Notes: generated by a model from the letters alone, not told the origin. 64,000 nucleotides of DNA from Hymenobacter perfusus (GCF_003944765.1 NZ_RWIU01000002.1:186001-250000), one strand, 5' to 3'. Shown: positions 16,274 through 25,078, counted from the first letter of the stretch. A program made the numbers and translations.

Positions 16274-16306
16274 AAAAAGGTTCGTTGTCAGCCAACGAAC
16301 CTTTTT
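16274..16306 (-). terminator. Intrinsic terminator after PASTA gene
   Basis: 14-base perfect stem (16274-16287 and 16293-16306, aaaaaggttcgttg and its inverse) with a 5-base loop and T run on either strand. It sits about 110 bases past the PASTA stop codon and 70 bases before the T9SS cargo start. Confidence 0.8.
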
Positions 16307-16413
16307 TCACCACTAGTATACTGCGTGCCGCCGGCCAGGGCTCAACCAAGGTAAGGAAACGCAAATACGGTTCGGGAGCCAACCCAGATTCCTCGTTTCA
16401 CTCGGAATGACAG

Positions 16414-17199
16414 CTAGTCAACGGCCTTTACCGGCTCGCTGCCGGCCACCCACAGGTCTACCAGCTGGCCCATCCGGATGGTGGTGCCGGGGCCGGGTAC
16501 GGGGCGCTGTTTTACCACGGTGCCTTCGGTCTGGCCGTCTTCGGGCGTCTGGTAGAAGATTTCGCCTACCTGCAGGCCCTGGCCCACCAGTAGGGTCGTA
16601 GCTTCATCGGCGGGCATATTCACGAGGTTGGGCACCGGGAACTCCTGGTTGCCCAGGCCGTCGCCCACTTCCAGGTCCACGCGGGTACCTTTGGTAATGG
16701 CCGCGCCGGCTGCTATTTCCTTGCCGTTGACCAGCTGCTTCAGCACCGCATCCTTCTGAATATTGGGCACGAATTTCAGCTGTCCTACCACCAGATCGTA
16801 GCTTTTGAGGATCATCTGGGCGTTTTTCACCGAGCCGTCGGTGAGCTTGGGCATCTTGATAACGGGCGGGTTTTTCATGGAAACCGACACGTAAATCTTG
16901 CGGCCTTCCTTCACTTTCTCGCCGGCCTTAGGCTCCTGCGTAAGCACCGTGCCGGGCTTGATGCTGGCGTCGTAGGTGCTGTCGTCCACGAAGTAGGCCA
17001 GGTCCCGCTCATCGAGGTAGTCCTCCAGATCGGCCTGATTCATGCCGGTTACTTTGGGTACCACAATGGTTTCGCCGTGGTTGGTAGTGATGGGCAGGTA
17101 CACGTAAAAGAACCCGAACACCAGGGCCGCCGTGGCTACCACAATAATGAGCACGTGCTTGAGCAGGTCGGCCGGCGTATCGGAACGGAAAAAGGACAT
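16414..17199 (-). CDS. Membrane-anchored PASTA domain protein
   Basis: 261 residues. Residues 15-37 (HVLIIVVATAALVFGFFYVYL) form one transmembrane helix with a short cytoplasmic N-terminus. Three PASTA domains follow: IVVPKVTGMNQADLEDYL, VIKMPKLTDGSVKNAQMIL and FPVPNLVNMPADEATTLLV, each ending with the usual V.. strand. PASTA domains bind peptidoglycan stem peptides or unlinked beta-lactam-like ligands. Unlike the serine/threonine kinases of Gram-positive bacteria there is no kinase domain. It lies next to the tandem D-Ala-D-Ala ligase gene in the same direction, which supports a cell-wall role. A repeat unit and a promoter box separate the two. Confidence 0.92.
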   Translation of the reverse strand: MSFFRSDTPADLLKHVLIIVVATAALVFGFFYVYLPITTNHGETIVVPKVTGMNQADLEDYLDERDLAYFVDDSTYDASIKPGTVLTQEPKAGEKVKEGRKIYVSVSMKNPPVIKMPKLTDGSVKNAQMILKSYDLVVGQLKFVPNIQKDAVLKQLVNGKEIAAGAAITKGTRVDLEVGDGLGNQEFPVPNLVNMPADEATTLLVGQGLQVGEIFYQTPEDGQTEGTVVKQRPVPGPGTTIRMGQLVDLWVAGSEPVKAVD

Positions 17200-17236
17200 C
17201 GGGAGAAGCTAGGAGGTAAAAGCTACAAGTAGCCGA

Positions 17237-17244
17237 CAAAACTA
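17237..17244 (-). promoter_or_regulatory. Bacteroidota -7 box of the PASTA gene
   Basis: TAGTTTTG on the minus strand (CAAAACTA on the plus strand) matches TAnnTTTG exactly and lies 37 bases before the PASTA start codon. Confidence 0.5.
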
Positions 17245-17289
17245 GGAATTAGAAAGGGAGTATGGGCCGCGGCCGAATAGTTTACAGCA

Positions 17290-17441
17290 GCACGTCATTC
17301 CGATTATAGTAGCACGTCATTCCGAGCTTGCCGAGGAATCTCGCGTGCTGATGTTGGATTACTCTGGCAACGTCAGCACGCGAGATTTCTCGGCTCCGGC
17401 TCCTCACACTGGCTCTATGCGCCACATGCTCGGAATAACGT
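17290..17441. repeat. REP-like inverted repeat pair between ddl fusion and PASTA genes
   Basis: Outer words acgtcattccgag (about 17315) and ctcggaataacgt (about 17430-17441) are inverted copies. Inner arms ctcgcgtgctgatgtt (17340-17355) and aacgtcagcacgcgag (about 17369-17384) pair closely. A partial direct duplication (agcacgtcattccga) stands at 17288-17302. It shares its gtcat..cgag..gaatctcg skeleton with other repeats in the window. Confidence 0.7.
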
Positions 17442-17446
17442 TTCTT

Positions 17447-20179
17447 TTACGCCCGAGCCTTTTCCGTGCGCTGCTTGCCGAACTCCAGAATCCGGTCGAT
17501 AAAGTCGTAGGGGGTGTAGCCGGCCAGGGCCGTCTGGTGGAAGATGCAGGTGGCGGGCGTCATGCCGGGCAGGGAGTTTACCTCGATTATGATGACCTCC
17601 ACGGCCCCGTTCTGGCGTACCCGCACAAAGGCGTCGATGCGGGCGTAACCCTGAATGTGCAGGATTTCGGCCACCTGACGCAACTCCTGTTTCACCTCCT
17701 CCGACACGCGCTGCCGTTCCGTGAGGTCGGCGGCGTAGCGGGCCGGGGTGATGTTCTGGCCTTCGCCGGCCAGGAATTTCTCCTCCAGGCTCAGCACCTC
17801 GCCGGTAGCCAGAGCCTCGGAGGCCTCAAATACCTCGATTTGCAGCTGGCCATTGTCGTCCCAGTGCGTGAGCAGGCCGCCGGTTACTTCCAGGAAGTGG
17901 GCCGCCCCGTCGCGGTCAATCAGGGTTTCAACCAAGAAGGCTTCCTTCTGCGGGAATTCCTCCTTGAAGCCCAGGCTGAGCGTGGCGGCGTCGGTTTCGT
18001 TCAGGTCTTCCTGAGTACGGAAGATGAGACGGGTAAAGGCCTCCAGCTCTGCGCGGTTCTTGATTTTCTTCACGGCCGAGGAGCAGCCGTCGTCGGCGGG
18101 CTTGGCAATGAAGGGGTAGGGAAACTGGATTTCGAGGCTGCGGTAGAAGCTTTCCGCGTCGGCGTCCCACTCCAGGCGGTTGGCCATGCGGTGCTCGGCC
18201 ACGCGCAGGCCGGCTTCGCGCAGGCGCTTGTTGGTTTCGAACTTGTTGATGGTGATGCTGGAGCTTTCCACGCCCGAACCGTTGTAGGGTAGCCCGAATT
18301 TTTCCAGCTCCCGCTGCAACGCGCCGTCCTCGCCGGGGCGGCCGTGCAGGGCAATGAACACCTCGTCCACCATGCCCGCTAGCTCCTCAAACGACACCCG
18401 GCGCGGCTGGGCCGTGGGCTGCCCGGCAAAGGTGCTGGTGATGCTTTGGGCCTCGTGGCGGATGCGCTCCAGAATGGGGTGCAGCGCGTGGCCGGCCTCC
18501 ATGTACTCCACCTTCTCCCGGATGTCGTCGGCGTTGTCCTTGAGCATCACGTTAATGGGCAGCACGTAGAGGCGGAATTCCTGGCTGTTACCGGTCAGGA
18601 ACACGGGCACCGGCTCGTATTTGATGCTGGAGCTGAGCTTCTCGTAAATGTTCCGGCCGCTTTCCACCGAAATATGCCGCTCCGAGGAGTAGCCGCCCAT
18701 AATCACGGCCACTTTGGTGCGGGTGCGCTCCTCCGAGGCTCGGGCCGCCACGGCCGCATCCAACTGCGCCAGCAGGCCCGCCAGCTTCACCGGGCGCAGC
18801 CCGCCGCGCCGCCGCGCCGCCAGGGAGGTGCGAATCAGGAACGTCAGAAACTGGCTCGGGTTCAGGCCGATTTCGGCCGCCTGATGGAAGAAGAATGAGG
18901 CCGGCAACATGCCGGAAGTCGTGTTCGGGTCGTTCAGGAACAGCTTGCCGTCGGGACCAATAAACCCATCCAGACGCGCGTACACCTGGAAGCCAAACGT
19001 GCGGAACATTTCCTCACAGGCTTCGCGAATGCGCTGGATATCAGCTTCGGGCAAGTCAATAGGGGTGATTTTGCGGGCCAGGCCGGGGAGATATTTCGAG
19101 CGGTAGTCGAACATTTCCTCGCCCTTTACAATCTCCGTGGGCGGCAACGCCAGCGGCTGACCGTCGGTGTTTTCCACCACAATGCAGGAAAACTCGCGGC
19201 CTTGCACGAAGCTCTCCACCAACACCTGCGTTTCGCCTTCCACGCTGGTCAGGCGCACAGCTTCGGCCGTGGCCAACTGCTCGTTCAGGGCGCGCAGCAG
19301 CTCCTCGGGCTGGTAGATGATGGTTGTTGGTTGCTGGTCGGAGTCTGACAACTGAGAACCGGCAACTGGCAACTCCAACACGACCGGCAGCCCGATACCA
19401 TCCCGAATGTCCACCAGCTGCTGGAGCCACACCGTTTTCTGGGTGTCTGATAGGTCCTGCCACTCCGTGCGCGTTACGGTTTTACGGAACAGGCTGCGCT
19501 CCACGGCCGTGGCAAATTTGGTTGCGTCGGCTTCGCGCAGAATGCTGATGCCGATGCTGCTGCCCTGGCGCGGGGCCTTGAACACCAGCGGCAGGCCCAG
19601 CTCGCGCACCAGGTAGTCCAGCGTGGCCTGCGGGTCGGCCGCGTCCCACTCTTCGGCCGTGATGAGGCGGAAATCTGGCGTGGGCCGGTCCAGGGCTTTC
19701 AGCAGTTTCTTCTGGGCAATCTTATCAATGCCGAAGGCCGAGGGCAGGATGCCGGAGCCCGAGTACGCAATTCCGTACCATTCCAGCAGGCCCTGAATGG
19801 CCCCGTCCTCGCCGGCCGGGCCGTGCAACGCCAGGAAGGCGAAATCAATCAGGCCGGTTAGCTCCCGGGGCTCCACGCGGCGCCCCACTTCCGCGATGAT
19901 GCGGTCCTGCTCCTCCAGGCTCAGCTCACCCAGGCTTTCAAAGTACATCTGCACCGGCAGCTGCGCGGGCGGCAGCGCCGACACGGGCGGGTAAAAGTCC
20001 CGGATGGTGCCTTTGTAGATGTATTCCCAGTTCAGCAGGATGAAGTTGCCCCGGCTGTCCACAAACACGGGCACGGCCTCAAACAGGGACTTATCCAGAT
20101 TATCGTACACGGTGCGGCCGCCCGCGAAGCTGATTTCCCGCTCGCGCGACGGGCCACCGAAGAAGATGCCAATTTTCAT
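17447..20179 (-). CDS. Tandem D-alanine--D-alanine ligase fusion (two ATP-grasp ligase units)
   Basis: 910 residues, about twice the usual 300-380 of D-Ala-D-Ala ligase. Both halves carry the full set of Ddl motifs. First half: IFFGGPSREREIS, LALHGPAGEDGAIQG, YSGSGILPSAFGIDK, RQGSSIGISIL, YARLDGFIG and NDPNTTSGM. Second half: VIMGGYSSERHIS, IALHGRPGEDGALQ, YNGSGVESSSITINK, DDGCSSAVKK, YARIDAFVR and EVNSLPGMT. The second half is canonical; in the first the metal-binding Glu of the ExN motif is Asp (DPN) and the following LPG is TSG. Residues about 465-490 link the two. The product should make the D-Ala-D-Ala end of peptidoglycan precursors in the cytoplasm, with possible division of labour between the halves. 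It heads the cell-wall group with the PASTA gene. Confidence 0.9.
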   Translation of the reverse strand: MKIGIFFGGPSREREISFAGGRTVYDNLDKSLFEAVPVFVDSRGNFILLNWEYIYKGTIRDFYPPVSALPPAQLPVQMYFESLGELSLEEQDRIIAEVGRRVEPRELTGLIDFAFLALHGPAGEDGAIQGLLEWYGIAYSGSGILPSAFGIDKIAQKKLLKALDRPTPDFRLITAEEWDAADPQATLDYLVRELGLPLVFKAPRQGSSIGISILREADATKFATAVERSLFRKTVTRTEWQDLSDTQKTVWLQQLVDIRDGIGLPVVLELPVAGSQLSDSDQQPTTIIYQPEELLRALNEQLATAEAVRLTSVEGETQVLVESFVQGREFSCIVVENTDGQPLALPPTEIVKGEEMFDYRSKYLPGLARKITPIDLPEADIQRIREACEEMFRTFGFQVYARLDGFIGPDGKLFLNDPNTTSGMLPASFFFHQAAEIGLNPSQFLTFLIRTSLAARRRGGLRPVKLAGLLAQLDAAVAARASEERTRTKVAVIMGGYSSERHISVESGRNIYEKLSSSIKYEPVPVFLTGNSQEFRLYVLPINVMLKDNADDIREKVEYMEAGHALHPILERIRHEAQSITSTFAGQPTAQPRRVSFEELAGMVDEVFIALHGRPGEDGALQRELEKFGLPYNGSGVESSSITINKFETNKRLREAGLRVAEHRMANRLEWDADAESFYRSLEIQFPYPFIAKPADDGCSSAVKKIKNRAELEAFTRLIFRTQEDLNETDAATLSLGFKEEFPQKEAFLVETLIDRDGAAHFLEVTGGLLTHWDDNGQLQIEVFEASEALATGEVLSLEEKFLAGEGQNITPARYAADLTERQRVSEEVKQELRQVAEILHIQGYARIDAFVRVRQNGAVEVIIIEVNSLPGMTPATCIFHQTALAGYTPYDFIDRILEFGKQRTEKARA

Positions 20180-20187
20180 ATCGGGGG

Positions 20188-20195
20188 CAAAGATA
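20188..20195 (-). promoter_or_regulatory. Bacteroidota -7 box abutting the ddl fusion start
   Basis: TATCTTTG on the minus strand, an exact TAnnTTTG match, ends eight bases before the ATG at 20179, so the mRNA would have a leader of only a few bases. Confidence 0.6.
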
Positions 20196-20254
20196 GGTAA
20201 TGAGGTGACAGGTGTTGAAGGGATGAGGTGGTGGAGTGAGGTGGTAGAAAAAGC

Positions 20255-20343
20255 CTGTCATCCTGAGCGGAGCGAAGGACCTTATCACACATGAACGAAC
20301 CGTTGCAGCGGGATAAGGTCCTTCGCTCCGCTCAGGATGACAG
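20255..20343. repeat. REP-like pair with perfect 32-base arms
   Basis: Arms 20255-20286 and 20312-20343 are exact inverted copies (ctgtcatcctgagcgg... and inverse) around a 25-base loop. The unit lies between the divergent ddl fusion and pgk genes. The word order tcatcctgagc..gaaggacctta parallels the other REP-like units of the window. Confidence 0.85.
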
Positions 20344-20397
20344 TTTCTCTTCTGCCCCAGCATATGTTACCCGCCAATCGTTCATCCCCTCATTTCC

Positions 20398-20405
20398 TAT
20401 CTTCG
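20398..20405 (+). promoter_or_regulatory. Near-consensus -7 box of pgk
   Basis: TATCTTCG differs from TAnnTTTG at one base and lies 27 bases before the pgk ATG at 20433. Confidence 0.35.
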
Positions 20406-20432
20406 CCCCAGCCAAACCCATTTCTTCTTTCC

Positions 20433-21620
20433 ATGAAAACCCTCGATCAATACAACTTCGCCGGCAAGCACGCCGTGGTGCGCGTAGATTTCAACGTGCC
20501 GCTCGATAAAAGCTTCGCCATTACCGACGATACCCGCATCCGGGCCGCCACTCCCACTATCAAAAAAATACTAGCCGATGGCGGTTCCGTGGTGCTGCTC
20601 TCGCACCTGGGCCGGCCCAAAGGCGGCCCCGAGGACAAGTTCTCGCTCAAGCACCTGGTAGCTCGTCTGGGCCAGGAGTACGGCCAGGAAGTGCAGTTTG
20701 CCGATGATGCCCTGCAGGCCGAAGCCCAGGCCAGTGCCCTGCAGCCCGGCCAGATTCTGCTGGTGGAAAACGTGCGCTTCTACGCCGAGGAAGAAAAAGG
20801 CAACGCCGAATTTGCCGCCAAGCTGGCCAAACTGGGCAACGTGTACGTGAACGACGCCTTTGGGGCCGCGCACCGCAAACACGCCTCCACGGCCGTTATT
20901 GCCGACTCCTTCGCTGCCGAAGACCGGGTGGGTGGCTACCTGTTGCAGGGCGAGTTGGATAACGCCAAAAAGGTGCTGGAAGAAGCCGAGCGTCCTTTCA
21001 CCGCCATCATGGGCGGGGCTAAAATTTCCGATAAGATCCTCATCATCGAAAAGCTGCTCGACCGGGTGGATAACCTGCTCATCGGGGGCGGTATGGCCTA
21101 CACCTTTGCCAAAGCCCAGGGTGGCAGCATCGGCAGCTCGCTGCTGGAAGCCGACAAGATGGAGCTGGCCCTGGAGCTCATCGAGAAGGCCAAAGCAAAA
21201 GGCGTAAACCTGCTGCTGCCCACCGACAGCCTCATTGCCGATAAATTCGCCAACGACGCCGAAACCAAAGTAGCTGCCAACGACCAGATTCCCGACGGCT
21301 GGCTCGGCCTCGACCTCGGCCCCGACTCCATTAAGGCATTCAGCGAGGTAGTGCGCAACTCCAAAACCATCCTTTGGAACGGCCCGATGGGCGTGTTCGA
21401 GCTGCCCACCTTTGCTAAAGGCACCACCGCCGTAGCCCAGGCCATTGCCGACGCCACCCGCGAATCGGGTGCCTTCAGCCTCATCGGCGGCGGCGACTCG
21501 GCGGCGGCCGTCAACCAGCTCGGCTTCGCCGACCAAGTGAGCTACATCAGCACCGGCGGCGGCGCGCTGCTGGAGTACATGGAAGGCAAAGAGCTGCCCG
21601 GCGTAACGGCTTTGGGGTAA
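20433..21620 (+). CDS. pgk: Phosphoglycerate kinase
   Basis: 395 residues, the usual length. It transfers phosphate between 1,3-bisphosphoglycerate and ADP in glycolysis. N-terminal signature [15 protein letters not shown], substrate loop [29 protein letters not shown] strand ([16 protein letters not shown]), [12 protein letters not shown], hinge and nucleotide site GGAKISDKI, and the C-terminal GGGDSAAAV and [19 protein letters not shown] are all in place. ATG 20433 gives the normal N-terminus; an in-frame ATG 96 bases upstream lies in repeat-derived sequence. The gene stands alone, with a bidirectional terminator after it. Confidence 0.97.
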   Translation: MKTLDQYNFAGKHAVVRVDFNVPLDKSFAITDDTRIRAATPTIKKILADGGSVVLLSHLGRPKGGPEDKFSLKHLVARLGQEYGQEVQFADDALQAEAQASALQPGQILLVENVRFYAEEEKGNAEFAAKLAKLGNVYVNDAFGAAHRKHASTAVIADSFAAEDRVGGYLLQGELDNAKKVLEEAERPFTAIMGGAKISDKILIIEKLLDRVDNLLIGGGMAYTFAKAQGGSIGSSLLEADKMELALELIEKAKAKGVNLLLPTDSLIADKFANDAETKVAANDQIPDGWLGLDLGPDSIKAFSEVVRNSKTILWNGPMGVFELPTFAKGTTAVAQAIADATRESGAFSLIGGGDSAAAVNQLGFADQVSYISTGGGALLEYMEGKELPGVTALG

Positions 21621-21654
21621 GCGCCTAGTAAGTAATAGAGAAGTTGTGATACCG

Positions 21655-21695
21655 CTAAAAAGCCCCCTGGCAGGATATGCCAGGGGGCTTTTTAG
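21655..21695. terminator. Bidirectional terminator between pgk and a convergent gene
   Basis: Perfect 18-base stem (21655-21672 and 21678-21695, ctaaaaagccccctggca and inverse) with a 5-base loop and T-rich ends on both strands. Confidence 0.9.
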
Positions 21696-21707
21696 TGTCT
21701 TGCAAGG

Positions 21708-22355
21708 CTAATTTGCAGAAGGGGAGAGTCCATATTCATCTCCCAGAATATTCTCTGCACCGAAAAAACGGCCAAGTAAGCGAGTTTTTAACTGATGAAA
21801 CTGCGCGTTGTTGAGTGCGCCAAGACTCCGTAACCACTCAAGACGGGCCAGTTGTGGCTCTGCTGGTAATAGAGGGTCAACAGTAGCATACTGCCTTCGC
21901 ATGTACAAGATGGTATGGTCGCGCAAGGCATTGGCAAAATCATACAGTAAAGCCTTGTTACGAGGACTGTGAAACAAGGCGATATTGCCCCTTCCGGTGG
22001 TAATTAGAAAGTCATGGCGCCAGACTTGTAGAATGTATGCTCCTAATCCCAAAAAAAGGCCTAGCAAAATCAACAGGAGCCATACTGCTGATTCTCGCTG
22101 GTTGGGTTGGGTTATTAGTGTGTAGCAGGCTTTACCACATCCAAAACCCAAAAAAACCTCCGCTAACAGCAGTCGGAACGGTACAAAGTGATGATGGCCG
22201 ACGCCTATTGGCAGCAGGTCTTCGTAAGGAATATCAACGGCCGTTTGTTGAAAGAAGCGCTTTTCTTCAATGCGCAGGTTGTTATCCTGCATAGTAAGTC
22301 TAGTGGATCCAATGAGAGGATAAGCCTGTGTTATCTGGCGGGTAGGGGTAGTCAT
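21708..22355 (-). CDS. Membrane protein of unknown function, first of two tandem paralogues
   Basis: 215 residues from ATG 22355 (MTTPTRQITQAYPLIGST). A longer upstream reading overlaps the neighbouring gene and was rejected. Layout: a short N-terminal domain ending in VDIPYEDLLPIGVGHH, a hydrophobic region with two likely transmembrane segments (FRLLLAEVFLGFGCG and WLLLILLGLFLGLGAYIL), then a soluble C-terminal helical part (LYDFANALRDHTILYMRRQY, LARLEWLRSLGALNNAQFHQL). The next gene upstream has the same plan and shared motifs, so the two arose by duplication. This copy is more AT-rich than the other. Function unknown; the N-terminal part plus membrane pair resembles PH-like membrane proteins. 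Confidence 0.65.
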   Translation of the reverse strand: MTTPTRQITQAYPLIGSTRLTMQDNNLRIEEKRFFQQTAVDIPYEDLLPIGVGHHHFVPFRLLLAEVFLGFGCGKACYTLITQPNQRESAVWLLLILLGLFLGLGAYILQVWRHDFLITTGRGNIALFHSPRNKALLYDFANALRDHTILYMRRQYATVDPLLPAEPQLARLEWLRSLGALNNAQFHQLKTRLLGRFFGAENILGDEYGLSPSAN

Positions 22356-22384
22356 AAAGCTCTTGGTAAGACGGCAAAAATAAC

Positions 22385-23035
22385 CTAATTCACATACGGT
22401 GTTTCCAGGTCCTGGCCCATGAGCTTGACAGGGTCGAGGGAGAGGCGGCCGGTGAGGCGGGTACTGAGGGTGCGCAACTCCTGTTCGGAGAGAACATCCA
22501 GATGGTGGAGCCAATGCAGCCGGTGCAGCTGCAGCTCGATAGGACCAAGCGGATTGACCTGGGCGTATTCATCACGTAGGTAAGCGTGGGCGCGTAGGCG
22601 CAGAGCTTCCATAAAGGTTTCCAGGGCATCGTGCTTACCAGGCCGGTTGGGCAAGGTGATGCGGATGCGGTTGGTGCCCACCGTGACCGTGCGGCCCCAG
22701 TAGCGGCGGGTGATGAACACTCCGGCCAGGCCCAGCAAAAACCCTATGCACGCCACCCACAACTCGGTAGGCAGCTGCTGCTGGCTTTTGAACAGGCGGC
22801 TGAGGCCTTGTATAATCACCCAGACGGCTACCCAGGTGCCAGCCGGAGGCAGGCGCAACGGTGCCGGCTCGTGGTACTCCAACTCCACGGGCAGCAGCTC
22901 TTCGTAGGGAATTTCGGTTTCCAGCCAAGCCTCGCCCCGACGGTTGCGCTGGCTCACGTACAGGCCGTGCTGCCGCAGCAACAGGAGCGTGGTGCCCCGG
23001 AAAAGATGGGTATGAGAAAATTGTGGGGTCGTCAT
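22385..23035 (-). CDS. Membrane protein of unknown function, second tandem paralogue
   Basis: 216 residues starting MTTPQFSHTHLFRGTTLL. It shares with its downstream neighbour the MTTP start, the IPYEELLPVE motif, two central membrane segments (GTWVAVWVIIQGLSRLF and LWVACIGFLLGLAGVFI) and a C-terminal segment HDALETFMEALRLRAHAYLRDEYAQV followed by LHRLHWLHHLDVLSEQELRTL and RLTGRL. The gap between the two genes is 29 bases, so they are likely one transcript. Codon use here is typical GC-rich. I cannot assign a function. Confidence 0.65.
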   Translation of the reverse strand: MTTPQFSHTHLFRGTTLLLLRQHGLYVSQRNRRGEAWLETEIPYEELLPVELEYHEPAPLRLPPAGTWVAVWVIIQGLSRLFKSQQQLPTELWVACIGFLLGLAGVFITRRYWGRTVTVGTNRIRITLPNRPGKHDALETFMEALRLRAHAYLRDEYAQVNPLGPIELQLHRLHWLHHLDVLSEQELRTLSTRLTGRLSLDPVKLMGQDLETPYVN

Positions 23036-23080
23036 TCAGGAGTGCCAGAGCCGGAGCAATCGGCTAGCTGGCTAAAATCT

Positions 23081-24331
23081 TCAGCGAAATATGATAGGGG
23101 AGGGAGAGAAGCACAGCACAAAAATAACCAGCATCAGCCAGCCCAGCACTTTGCGGCCCCGGGAAAGTGGGCGCTCATCGGGTGCGGGCGGGTGAAAAAT
23201 ACCCATGACGCGCGCCAGCAACAGGCCAAACAACAGCCAGCCTGGGTTGCCTTCCAGCCCCGGTACGGCCGAGGTCAGGGCCACCTGCCCCAGCCAGACG
23301 GCCGCACCCAACAGCAACGCCCGCCGGGCCGTAGGTACCACCCGCCGGAACACCAGCCAGAGGTATAACCCGTACGGTGCGCCCCAGTAGAGCCAGGTTT
23401 CGGCATCGGTGCGGAGAGAAAACAGTCCCAGTCCTGCGTAGAAGATGAACGCAACAAACAGCACCACCGATACCCGCGCGGCCCGGCGCGGCCCCAGCAG
23501 CCCGTACACAATGTGGCCGCCATCCAGTTGCCCGATGGGCAGCAGGTTCAGGGCCGTGAAGAACAGCGCCAGCAACCCGGCCGTCAGCACCGGGTAATGC
23601 AGCAACTCGTTCGGGTGCGGCAGTCTGGTTGGGTCGGCCAGCAGCGCCGCCATACCCTGGAAAAGCAGCGGCTGCGCCAGGGATACTGCAGTGCCCGGCG
23701 ACACCGCTTGATACACGTACTGCGCATAATCGGCTCCGTAGGGCCGGTAATCCGGATGGATAGCGTACAGATACTCCAGCGGCGGCAGGTGTAAAAAACC
23801 GTAGGCTAAGACTCCCACCGCCACCACAAAGCCAGCCAGCGGCCCGGCTAAACCCACGTCAAAAAACTCACGACGGGAGAAAATCCGGTCTTTGATGCGG
23901 ATGACGGCTCCGAAAGTGCCAATACCCAAAGGCAGCGGAATAAAATACGGCAGCGTAGCCCGGATGCGGTTGTAGCGGGCCGTAAAATAGTGCCCGAACT
24001 CATGTACCGTTAGCACCCCCAGAAATGGCAGCGAATACGCCAAACCCGGCTGCAACGCGGACCACACCTGTGCCAGCGGCTGCAACAGCAACTGGCCCGG
24101 CAGCAAATCGAGGCCACCGGTGCGTAGTTGCACCCCGGCCAGCGTAGTCGTCAGGAGCGTAACCAGAAACAGCAGCAGATGCAGGCTATATCGTGCCCAA
24201 CGGGGCCACGGGGGGCGTTCGTACCGCTGAAAAGCTGCCCGAGCTGCCCGTAACCCGGCTTCGGCATCGTGAGTGGAATCTTGTGTATCAGGTAGGGGCA
24301 ACAGCGGGGTATTATCAGTTGGGGAAGGCAC
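23081..24331 (-). CDS. Site-2 protease family (M50) membrane metalloprotease
   Basis: 416 residues. The zinc motif HEFGH lies in LGVLTVHEFGHYFTARYNRI, and the second zinc ligand region is LNLLPIGQLDGGHIVYG, the NPDG-like signature of S2P proteases. There are at least seven hydrophobic membrane segments. These enzymes cut substrates inside the inner membrane, often in regulated intramembrane proteolysis; the natural substrate here is unknown. The start is a GTG at 24331, since no nearby ATG exists before the conserved region. It overlaps the end of the HAD gene by 17 bases, implying translational coupling. The first 40 residues are an extra charged cytoplasmic tail. Confidence 0.9.
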   Translation of the reverse strand: MPSPTDNTPLLPLPDTQDSTHDAEAGLRAARAAFQRYERPPWPRWARYSLHLLLFLVTLLTTTLAGVQLRTGGLDLLPGQLLLQPLAQVWSALQPGLAYSLPFLGVLTVHEFGHYFTARYNRIRATLPYFIPLPLGIGTFGAVIRIKDRIFSRREFFDVGLAGPLAGFVVAVGVLAYGFLHLPPLEYLYAIHPDYRPYGADYAQYVYQAVSPGTAVSLAQPLLFQGMAALLADPTRLPHPNELLHYPVLTAGLLALFFTALNLLPIGQLDGGHIVYGLLGPRRAARVSVVLFVAFIFYAGLGLFSLRTDAETWLYWGAPYGLYLWLVFRRVVPTARRALLLGAAVWLGQVALTSAVPGLEGNPGWLLFGLLLARVMGIFHPPAPDERPLSRGRKVLGWLMLVIFVLCFSPSPIIFR

Positions 24332-24953
24332 GGAGGGCAGCGGGCAGAGCGTCTTGCAGCATGAGAGGCGGCGTCAAAAAAAGCGTGTGCAGCCCCAGCC
24401 GGCGGGCCGTTTCAATGTGCTGGGGGCTGTCTTCAATAAACAACGTTTCTTCGGCCTTCCAGTTCATCTCCCGCAGGGCGTGCCGGAAAATTTCCTCCCC
24501 CGGCTTGCGTAACCCCACCTGCTGCGAGTAAAACACCCGGTCCAGGCAGTCGGCAATACCATGCTCCAATCCATACTGCCTCTTTAGCCGCCGGTTGATT
24601 TCCTCGATGTGAATCTGGTTGGTATTCGACAGCAGGGCCGTTTGGTGGCCTCGGGCGCGCAGGTCGGCCAGTAGGGCCAACCGCTCGGTTGGCACATCCA
24701 GCAGCATAGCGTTCCATGCTGCGTCCAGCTCCTCATCAGTGGCCGTGAGCTGGTAGTGCTGGCGCAAACCGGCGCGGAATGCTTCCGGGCTGAGCCGGCC
24801 GGTTTCCATCTGGTCGAATAGCTTCGCCTGCGCCGCCTGCGTGAATTCGATAGTACCGCCGTGCCGGCGCATGGCCGCCAGCGTCAGGCTATAATCAATG
24901 TTGATAATGACCCCGCCGAAGTCGAAAAGCAGGTTGGGTAGTTGCTGAGACAT
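24315..24953 (-). CDS. HAD-superfamily phosphatase-like hydrolase, YihX type
   Basis: 212 residues from ATG 24953 (MSQQLPNLLFDFGGVIINID). Motif I is DFGGV with the nucleophile Asp at about residue 11, motif II SNTN, motif III Lys in RKPGEEIF, and motif IV FIEDSPQH. The helical cap between motifs I and II (residues 20-90) is of the C1 type seen in sugar-phosphate phosphatases. The second Asp of the usual DxD motif is Gly, as in many YihX-like proteins that still contain the nucleophile. Cytoplasmic. It overlaps the S2P protease gene by 17 bases, so the two are probably one operon. Substrate unknown. Confidence 0.87.
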   Translation of the reverse strand: MSQQLPNLLFDFGGVIINIDYSLTLAAMRRHGGTIEFTQAAQAKLFDQMETGRLSPEAFRAGLRQHYQLTATDEELDAAWNAMLLDVPTERLALLADLRARGHQTALLSNTNQIHIEEINRRLKRQYGLEHGIADCLDRVFYSQQVGLRKPGEEIFRHALREMNWKAEETLFIEDSPQHIETARRLGLHTLFLTPPLMLQDALPAALRAFPN

Positions 24954-25078
24954 AAGGATGCGTCGCTGGGTATCGGACAGGCAAGTTGCTTTTCCTGACC
25001 GGGGCAATTGCAAAATCCGCCGTAAAAGTCGAAGTTTGTGCTGCCGAAACCAACTGCTTCCGCAGCTGGCCACGCATC

